The translations under genes were made by a program, and so were the position numbers. A DNA stretch of 64,000 nucleotides from Pantoea ananatis LMG 2665 (lineage in GTDB: Bacteria; Pseudomonadota; Gammaproteobacteria; Enterobacterales; Enterobacteriaceae): contig NZ_JMJJ01000010.1 in the NCBI RefSeq assembly GCF_000710035.2, forward strand, positions 310,001-374,000, read 5' to 3'. A model generated the notes under the pieces. That model was given only the letters and a program-made list of their open reading frames with translations, was not told the origin of the DNA and did no database searches. Of this stretch, positions 57,816 to 64,000 are shown piece after piece. Within the stretch, counting starts at the first letter, position 1. Each line of letters opens with the position of its first letter.

Positions 57816-59087
57816 GTGGTGTCACAGGAGAGTAAGTTGTCGAAGCTAAAGTATTTTTTCCCTGATAGTCAGGATTTTATCGATCCCAGTTTCGACTTCT
57901 TCCGCGAAACGCGAAACGAACATCGCGTGCGTCAACGTGACGATCATTATCCGCATGAGGTTTTTCCTCATCCTTACGATGGTATGCTGGTTTCTAAAGC
58001 CGTAGTAGATGGTCTTGGCGGTGGCGAGAGCAAATATACGCGTGCCCAACGTTTGCGTTACTTCCGTAATGGCATGAAGCACTTCTTCCGCTTGCCGGAA
58101 AATATGGAAACTATGGGGGATTGCGGAGCCTTCACTTATGTTAACCAAGACGTCCCGCCATACCGTGTGGAAGAGGTGATTGAATTCTACGAAACCTCCC
58201 GCTTTAACCATGGCGTTTCTCTCGATCATATCGTTTTTGGCTATGAGAAACCTGGTGAGGTATTCAGTGGCGAAGTGTTGGCTGAATGTCGCCGACGCCA
58301 GGATATTACGCTGACCTTGGCGCAAGAGTTTTTGAACAAGTCGCAAAAGTCCTGTTTCGCTGCCTTTGGCGTTGCACATGGATGGAGCAAAACCTCCTAC
58401 CGTCAATCTGTAGAGGCCCTGCTGGCCATGGGATACAAAAATATCACCATGGGAGGGATGGTGCCTTTGAAAACGGTGCAGATCCTTGAGACTCTCGAAG
58501 AGATTAAACCTCTGCTGAAAAGTGATACACGTGTTCACTTGCTTGGTATTGCCCGTCCAGAGAGTTTCGCCGACTTTATCAAGTTTGGTGTGACCAGTAT
58601 TGACTCGACTACACCGCTTCAGCAGGCCTTCAAAGATCGGAAAAACAACTATCATACGCCTGATGGCCCGGCCTATACCGCTGTGCGTGTCCCTCAGTTT
58701 GATGCGAATCCAAGTTTGAGTCGCAAAATTAAATCTGGCGTGATTGATCAGGATATTGCGCGGCATCTTGAAAAGGATGCCATGAATGCCCTGTTCGAAT
58801 ACGATAAAGGGGCTTTGTCCCTTGAGAAGACGCTGGAAATAGTACTGGCATATGAACGTCTTCATTCGGGCGAGAAAGAAGCCGAAAAAATCCGTGCTGA
58901 CTACGAACGTACGCTGGGTGATCGTCCATGGAAGCAATGCAAGTGCAATATCTGCAAGGCCATTGGCATCAACGTTATCATTTTCCGCGGCGCAGAACGC
59001 AACCGTCGCCGTGGTTTCCATAATATTCAGGTGTTGTACAACCGTTTACAGCACACATTGTCATTACGCTCAGAGGAACTGTCATGA
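57816..59087 (+). CDS. dpdA: DpdA, TGT-like DNA guanine transglycosylase
   Basis: 423 residues. It keeps the tRNA-guanine transglycosylase features: Asp102 in MGDCGAFTY (general acid/base), Asp263 in SIDSTTPL (nucleophile), and a zinc site C375-x-C377-x2-C380 with His402. DpdA exchanges guanine in DNA for preQ0. Two GTG codons at 57816/57819 follow TTTGAGG; a TTG at 57837 with a better AGGAGA site would drop seven residues. The stop overlaps the dpdB start (ATGA). The closest known system is the dpd cluster of Salmonella Montevideo. Confidence 0.9.
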   Translation: MVSQESKLSKLKYFFPDSQDFIDPSFDFFRETRNEHRVRQRDDHYPHEVFPHPYDGMLVSKAVVDGLGGGESKYTRAQRLRYFRNGMKHFFRLPENMETMGDCGAFTYVNQDVPPYRVEEVIEFYETSRFNHGVSLDHIVFGYEKPGEVFSGEVLAECRRRQDITLTLAQEFLNKSQKSCFAAFGVAHGWSKTSYRQSVEALLAMGYKNITMGGMVPLKTVQILETLEEIKPLLKSDTRVHLLGIARPESFADFIKFGVTSIDSTTPLQQAFKDRKNNYHTPDGPAYTAVRVPQFDANPSLSRKIKSGVIDQDIARHLEKDAMNALFEYDKGALSLEKTLEIVLAYERLHSGEKEAEKIRADYERTLGDRPWKQCKCNICKAIGINVIIFRGAERNRRRGFHNIQVLYNRLQHTLSLRSEELS

Positions 59088-60211
59088 GTGAGTATCGTGT
59101 TCCCGCCCTGCGAATCCGACAGGGTGAGGAGAGGCAACTCTACAGCCTTGCGATAGAAGGTAAACAAATCAGCAAGATTGCAGCGATTTCACGTATCCGT
59201 CGCGGCGAAGAGAGTTTGGTTGGTTATCAGCGTCCAGAAGTACGTAACCATATTCGCGAAATTCAGCGCTACATTGAGAGCGCAAATCCGATGATACCAA
59301 ACCCGGTGATTATCGCTTTTGATAAGCGTGTGCGTTTTGAACCGCTTACAGATAATGGCGATATGGGACATCTGGTAATACCTTTCTCCGAAGATAAGGA
59401 TTTTGAGAAGCCAGGTTTTATTGTGGATGGTCAACAACGTACCGCTGCTTTGCGGGATGCAGAAATCGACTCGTTCATGATGCCGGTCTCCGCTTTCATT
59501 GCTAATGACGCGGAAGAACAGCGTGAACAGTTCATGCTGGTTAACTCCACAAAACCGTTGCCCAAAACGTTGTTATACGAACTGGCACCGCATACCCACG
59601 GTCGTTTGCCATCCGATCTGCAAATGCGTAAGTTTCCTTCACTGCTGACTCAACGACTGAACTTCGGCGAAGGTCCACTTGCAGGGCGCATCAAAACGGC
59701 GACCAATCCTGATGGGGTTATTGCTGACAACTCGATGATCAAAATGATCGATGCCAGTCTTCGTGAGGGAGCATTGTATCGCTTCCGTGACCCCGCGACA
59801 GGGTTGGGGGATGAAGGGAAGATGGTGAAACTGCTGAATAACTTCTGGTCTGCTGTGGAAACTGTGTTTACTGATGACTGGGATAAAAAGCCGCGCTATT
59901 CCCGCTTGTTACATGGCGTTGGTATTCTTGCGCTTGGCAGCTTGATGGATGAAATCGATCAGGTTCATCAGGACTATAAAGGTGAACCAGGCTGGACTGA
60001 GATCCCTTCCTATACTCGTTTTGTCGAAGAGTTAAACCGTATTAAGCCGCTTTGTGCATGGAGTAGTGGCGTGTGGAACTTCGGCACAGATGTTGATGGT
60101 CAGCCTATTGTTCGTAAATGGAATGAACTGCAAAATCTCTCAAAAGATATATCTGTGGTTACTGATTATCTGGTAGCCAATTATATTAAAGTAGCTAATG
60201 CTGACATTTAA
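59084..60211 (+). CDS. dpdB: DpdB, DGQHR-domain protein
   Basis: 375 residues of the DndB/ParB-like DGQHR family: the motif FIVDGQQRTAAL with DGQQR at 115-119, followed by INST-like FMLVNSTKPLP. In Salmonella DpdB is needed with DpdA to insert preQ0 in DNA; its activity is probably nucleotide hydrolysis coupled to DpdA, which is not proven here. Translationally coupled to dpdA by a 4-bp overlap. A terminator follows. Confidence 0.88.
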   Translation: MSEYRVPALRIRQGEERQLYSLAIEGKQISKIAAISRIRRGEESLVGYQRPEVRNHIREIQRYIESANPMIPNPVIIAFDKRVRFEPLTDNGDMGHLVIPFSEDKDFEKPGFIVDGQQRTAALRDAEIDSFMMPVSAFIANDAEEQREQFMLVNSTKPLPKTLLYELAPHTHGRLPSDLQMRKFPSLLTQRLNFGEGPLAGRIKTATNPDGVIADNSMIKMIDASLREGALYRFRDPATGLGDEGKMVKLLNNFWSAVETVFTDDWDKKPRYSRLLHGVGILALGSLMDEIDQVHQDYKGEPGWTEIPSYTRFVEELNRIKPLCAWSSGVWNFGTDVDGQPIVRKWNELQNLSKDISVVTDYLVANYIKVANADI

Positions 60212-60226
60212 AATTTAAGTTTAATC

Positions 60227-60264
60227 TAAAGCCTCATATTGTTAAATGGAGGCTTTATTTTTAA
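60227..60264 (+). terminator. Terminator after dpdB
   Basis: TAAAGCCTC (60227-60235) / GAGGCTTTA (60249-60257) stem and T-rich tail, 15 bp after the dpdB stop. It divides dpdCAB from dpdE. The remaining 60265-60510 is AT-rich without a gene and probably carries the dpdE promoter. Confidence 0.85.
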
Positions 60265-60510
60265 TGAAATAATTTCACGGTGAAACTAGTGGGTATGTAG
60301 ACAAGGGGTGTTTAACTTTCTTTAATTTGACGGTATTAACTGATTGATTCAAATGTATAAATTTTGTGGCCGAGATCACCTACCATTTACGTAGTGGCCC
60401 GACCTCTCCCTCCTGCAGATTTGCTTCATTGGCCCATTCGCCGTATATTCATTCTAGATTTATTCGTTTATTGCGAATTACTTTCACTTCCTGACTGTTA
60501 AAAAATCATA

Positions 60511-63500
60511 ATGACTACACATACTGGCGTGTTTTCTGAAGGTGACCTGGTAATATCGCCATTATTTGACGGTATTGCTAAAATTGTGAGTATTCTCTCT
60601 ACTGAGCGTGCCGAGATTGCCTGGTTCTACTCTCCTTTAGAGGAGGAGATTAACCGTCAGGAGGTGGATATCCGCGCACTGACGGCAGCGACGCTCTATG
60701 AGGAAAGCACCGTTTATTTTCGCTCTCCTGATAGCGGCATCTGGTGCCGAGGCCGCTATGGCGGGCCCCGACCGGATAATAAGCACTTACTGATTATTCG
60801 CTCTGGCGATCACGCGGTCATTGATCTAGCAGAGATGTACTATCCCAACTATGGGCAGGGGCAGGCGATGAACCCGGCTCATTTTCTGGCGGCCCGTTCA
60901 AATGATGCTCCGTTTTTCTATCCACTACGTGAGCGGTTTGTCAGCGCGTGGATTAAGCAGCGTGCAGCATGCCGCTCTATGTCTTCATTAATCAGTAGTC
61001 GTGTCGAGGTAGAGCCTCATCAGATCGCTGTTGTACGCCGAATATTGCAGGACCAGAATCCCAAGTATTTATTGGCGGATGAAGTGGGGCTCGGCAAAAC
61101 CATTGAAGCTGGGTTAGTCATTCGAGAACATATTCTGGAATGCAAAAGAGAAGCCCGCGTATTAGTGGTGGTGCCGCCGGTATTGCAAGGGCAATGGACG
61201 CAGGAACTGGTTGATCGCTTTGCACTACAGGAAGTAATGAGCGGAGGACGGAACAACCAGATCCGTCTGTACTCTCCGGAAGAACTTTGTCAGCCAGAAC
61301 TGATCGGCTGGAAGCCCACAATGGTGGTAATCGACGAGGCCCATCAATTAGCCCGGCAGGCATGGGTCGATGATGAAGACGAACAGGCACAATATGTCGC
61401 GATGACTGAGTTGTGCCATCAGGCACGCATTGTGTTGCTCCTGTCTGGCACGCCGATGCATGGTAGCGAGCGTCACTTTCTGGCTATGCTGCACTGCATA
61501 AACCCACAGGCGTGGCCACTTAATGCAGTGGGAATCGAAAAATTTATGCGCCGCGTGGTAGAGCGCGAGCGTATTGGTGGAATTTACAGTTCCCTGACCC
61601 CTGAAACGCCAAATGGGGTACTGGAAGAGGTTGTCGAAGAGTTACGTCAGCTTTTTGCCGATGATGAGCAACTGCAGGCGCGGATTGATGTGCTGAGTCC
61701 TCTGGTCGACTTTTTTGCCCCTGATGAAAGCGAAGAGCGAACGGCGGCCATTCTGGCATTACGCCAGTGGATCGGCGAGCGCTACCGCCTTTTTCATCGC
61801 TTGCTACGTAACCGGCGTGAAGATCCCGCATTGGAATATCTCTTTCCTGGACTGGCTGGCCTGGAAAAATGTGTCTGGCCCGTCTCCTCGACCGAGATCA
61901 CGCTGGATGAAACCTTTGATGCCTGGCGTGCCGCCGCCTTGCGCAATCCCGTGCAGCACAAACATCTGGATGCCACGACGCTTGATGAATGGGTCGACGC
62001 TCTGTTTCTCAACCCGCTGGTGATGTCCCGCCAGGCTAAAAATGCACTGGCAAACGGGACTGTCAGCGAAGAAGAGTCCAATTTTCTTGAGCAGATTATT
62101 GAAACGTCTCAGCAAGAGCAGAAAGCCAAAGATGCGGCGCTAATGAAGGCGCTGACTGGCTGGTTTGAAAAATATCCTGATGGCAAAGCGGTCATCTTTT
62201 GCGGTGAAAGCTCTGAAGCTGCCTTCCTGTCTACCAAACTGCAAATTCAGGCCCCCTGGGCGGTGGTTCGTCATTCGCCGGACCTGCGTAAGCAGAGCGA
62301 ACTTCAGGATGACAGTTGGCAGGTACTGATCTGTGACAGACGCGGTGAAGACGGACTGAACCTGCACGGAAAAAATCGTCTTGCGGTCCACTATAGTCTG
62401 AGCCGCGACTTTAACCGTTTTGAACAGCGGTTGGGGCGCTTTAACCGCTATTCTGGAAATCTACGAGGCGTGAAGCCTGTGAAAAGCCTGATTTTGCTGC
62501 CGGAACGTGATGGGCTACGTGCGGACTGGGTGAAATTATTGGACGAAGGCACGGGGTTGTTTCATCGAAGCGTAGCCAGCCTGCAATTTGTTCTGTCTGA
62601 ACAATTAGAGATGGTATGGCGTGATTACGCCGGGCAGGGGCTTGCCGTCTTCCATGAGGCGCAACAGCGCCTTTCGGGGGAAAACGGCTTTATCGCCCAA
62701 GAGCGTAAGCGCGTTCTGGCTCAGGAAAACTTGTTATCTATGGAGCAGGAGGTCATTGCTGCACGCGAGTTTTCTGAGCAACTGGCCGAATCTGAAGATA
62801 AGGCTGAAGCGCAGGCAAAAGATATGCTGACCTGGATGCGTAAGGCATTAGGGTTTAAGCGGGAGCAATATCCTGAAGGAGGATTTCGTCTGCGCTTCGA
62901 GCGTGGCGAATATCAACGGCAAACGCTGGTGGACGTAGGAACGTTTATTGATAATTGCCTGCTTGGTCTCGATTTTTCAGAAGGATACCCCCCTTCCACA
63001 GCGTTGATGAGTTTGTCTCGAACGGAAGACGGTAACTACAAACACGTTTACCCCTTGCGCTATGGGCAGCCTTTCGCCGAAAACGTATGGCAACTGATGC
63101 AGAGCGATCCGCGAGGAGCCAGTATGGCGCTGCTTCGGGTTCTCTCCCCGGCTGTTTCGATGAAGCAACCGCGCACCTGGTTCCATTTCCAGTGGCTGAG
63201 TGAAGCTCAGGTTGAAGGTGAAAACCAGCTAGCCGCGCAGCGTCGTGGTGATGAGTGCTTCAGCCCGGAGGTTCACAATTTCTGGCTGGATGACGGTGGT
63301 AAAGAGGCGGATCCGCAGGTCGTTGTCTCCCTGCTGGATAAACCTTACGATGAAGAGGGCAACAGCTTGTTCCAAGATATCAATCTTCGGGAAGAGGTCT
63401 GGATGCGAATGCCGGATTGGTTTGAGCCGCATAACTGGAAAGAAACCGTACTCGCTGCTGAGGAGCAGGCCCGGCGAAACGTGGCTGCTCAATATGGAGA

Positions 63501-63567
63501 TCGTCCCGTCCGCCATCAATTGCTTGCAATGAAGGCGATTATTCTGTGTACCCGCGACATGCTGTAA
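60511..63567 (+). CDS. dpdE: DpdE, SNF2-like helicase
   Basis: 1018 residues. Helicase motif I GLGKT (193-197) in LLADEVGLGKTIEAGL, DEAH (275-278), motif III LLSGTPMHG, and C-terminal motif VI QRLGRFNRY near 638-646. The family matches SNF2/RapA-type ATPases, with a long C-terminal extension. In Salmonella dpdE is among the genes needed for restriction of unmodified DNA and not for modification. A separate transcription unit from dpdCAB is likely because a terminator and 300 bp intervene. Confidence 0.86.
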   Translation: MTTHTGVFSEGDLVISPLFDGIAKIVSILSTERAEIAWFYSPLEEEINRQEVDIRALTAATLYEESTVYFRSPDSGIWCRGRYGGPRPDNKHLLIIRSGDHAVIDLAEMYYPNYGQGQAMNPAHFLAARSNDAPFFYPLRERFVSAWIKQRAACRSMSSLISSRVEVEPHQIAVVRRILQDQNPKYLLADEVGLGKTIEAGLVIREHILECKREARVLVVVPPVLQGQWTQELVDRFALQEVMSGGRNNQIRLYSPEELCQPELIGWKPTMVVIDEAHQLARQAWVDDEDEQAQYVAMTELCHQARIVLLLSGTPMHGSERHFLAMLHCINPQAWPLNAVGIEKFMRRVVERERIGGIYSSLTPETPNGVLEEVVEELRQLFADDEQLQARIDVLSPLVDFFAPDESEERTAAILALRQWIGERYRLFHRLLRNRREDPALEYLFPGLAGLEKCVWPVSSTEITLDETFDAWRAAALRNPVQHKHLDATTLDEWVDALFLNPLVMSRQAKNALANGTVSEEESNFLEQIIETSQQEQKAKDAALMKALTGWFEKYPDGKAVIFCGESSEAAFLSTKLQIQAPWAVVRHSPDLRKQSELQDDSWQVLICDRRGEDGLNLHGKNRLAVHYSLSRDFNRFEQRLGRFNRYSGNLRGVKPVKSLILLPERDGLRADWVKLLDEGTGLFHRSVASLQFVLSEQLEMVWRDYAGQGLAVFHEAQQRLSGENGFIAQERKRVLAQENLLSMEQEVIAAREFSEQLAESEDKAEAQAKDMLTWMRKALGFKREQYPEGGFRLRFERGEYQRQTLVDVGTFIDNCLLGLDFSEGYPPSTALMSLSRTEDGNYKHVYPLRYGQPFAENVWQLMQSDPRGASMALLRVLSPAVSMKQPRTWFHFQWLSEAQVEGENQLAAQRRGDECFSPEVHNFWLDDGGKEADPQVVVSLLDKPYDEEGNSLFQDINLREEVWMRMPDWFEPHNWKETVLAAEEQARRNVAAQYGDRPVRHQLLAMKAIILCTRDML

Positions 63568-63579
63568 TCGGAAGCAACC

Positions 63580-64000
63580 ATGGAAAACCAGTGGCAACAA
63601 CTTCGCGCGACTCTGAACGGAGAACACAGCGAACGCGACGGGCTGAGAGGGCAGTTTTTTAACCGCCTGCTTTACTGTCTGGATGATGTGCAGGCGGGAG
63701 AATGCGACCGCCTCCACGCATTTTATGATGCTCTGCAATGCGCGCGGGCATTTGGGTTGACGCCGTTAAGGCTGCCGTATCGACACATTATCGAAGGCGT
63801 AATGCTCCAGCATTTTGGTTTGAGACGGGATCGTGACTACCCAGGTGAACTGCTCCTGACGCGCGAAGCGGAAGAGATTGATTCCTCTCTCTTACTCGTC
63901 TGGAAAGGCGAGCAGCGCCGTTTTCTGGAAACCCCACCGCTGGATGTCCTTTTGCCCACTGTGCTCAACGATCTGTGTTATACGCACTACACATCAGCAG
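63580..64000 (+). CDS. Dpd-cluster protein, 5' part only (possibly DpdF)
   Basis: An ATG at 63580, 12 bp after the dpdE stop (preceded by GGAAGCAACC), opens a frame that stays open for all 140 codons to the window edge. The N-terminus (MENQWQQLRATLNGEHSERD) is soluble, with FFNRLLYCLDDVQAGECDRL helices; no domain is recognised in this part. In the Salmonella cluster other restriction genes follow dpdE; dpdF is my guess from order only. Confidence 0.65.
   Translation, partial: MENQWQQLRATLNGEHSERDGLRGQFFNRLLYCLDDVQAGECDRLHAFYDALQCARAFGLTPLRLPYRHIIEGVMLQHFGLRRDRDYPGELLLTREAEEIDSSLLLVWKGEQRRFLETPPLDVLLPTVLNDLCYTHYTSA

Noticed and set aside
57846-59021. Long open frame (391 codons) antisense to dpdA
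   Set aside because: dpdA has all catalytic residues and overlaps dpdB correctly; the reverse frame has no recognisable motif or ribosome site.
1-64000. CRISPR arrays, insertion sequences and rRNA genes
   Set aside because: No regularly spaced repeats, transposase genes or rRNA signatures were seen.
54900-64000. Second copy of the leuX 3' end (attR)
   Set aside because: No repeat of the tRNA 3' sequence was found within the window; it probably lies beyond the right edge.

Overview
The window looks like chromosome of an enterobacterium of the Erwiniaceae / Enterobacteriaceae type. The evidence is the run of E. coli-like neighbours (aas-lplT; ridA-pyrI-pyrB-pyrL; argI, rraB, miaE, yjgM, valS-holC-pepA, lptF-lptG, yjgR, leuX), the Omr-type small RNAs and the ARG-box argI control region. 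The order differs from E. coli: the aas-lplT block is joined directly, through a chemoreceptor gene, to the pyrBI-argI block. The genus cannot be fixed from the sequence alone; a Pantoea/Erwinia-like host is a guess.

Layout. 1-2374: a molybdopterin reductase of the BisC/TorZ/TorA family. 2460-4593: two Omr-family sRNAs flanking a second FtsI-like penicillin-binding protein. 4796-13706: an mdtABC-type RND efflux operon with its own outer-membrane lipoprotein. 13803-17143: aas-lplT phospholipid repair. 17379-19108: a chemoreceptor behind a probable sigma-28 promoter. 19197-32940: housekeeping genes (ridA, pyrBI with attenuator, argI with ARG boxes, rraB, miaE, valS, holC, pepA, lptFG). 33070-35356: a LysR/oxidoreductase pair and an acetyltransferase.

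35477-44638 is an apparent catabolic locus: sugar-type ABC transporter, phosphotriesterase-family hydrolase, frameshifted GATase-like gene, M20 peptidase, LacI regulator with copies of a perfect 14-bp operator, binding protein, PfkB kinase and BtpA-family protein. 44638-44951 holds an unlisted 29-residue peptide gene very like the SOS toxin TisB, with its ribosome site inside a hairpin and a possible antisense IstR-like RNA. 44984-54624: yjiN, a hipBA toxin-antitoxin pair whose operator/promoter region is repeated in inverted form beyond hipA, a secreted protein, yjgR, a peptide-type binding protein, marC, and yjjA.

54856-64000 is a genomic island at tRNA-Leu(CAA) leuX: a P4-type integrase, a small unknown gene, then dpdC-dpdA-dpdB (insertion of a 7-deazaguanine base into DNA and its conversion), dpdE (SNF2-like helicase) and the start of another gene cut by the window edge. 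This is the Dpd DNA modification/restriction system, known from Salmonella Montevideo; the modification half is complete here and the restriction half continues off the window. It would depend on preQ0 made by host queuosine genes, none of which are in the window.
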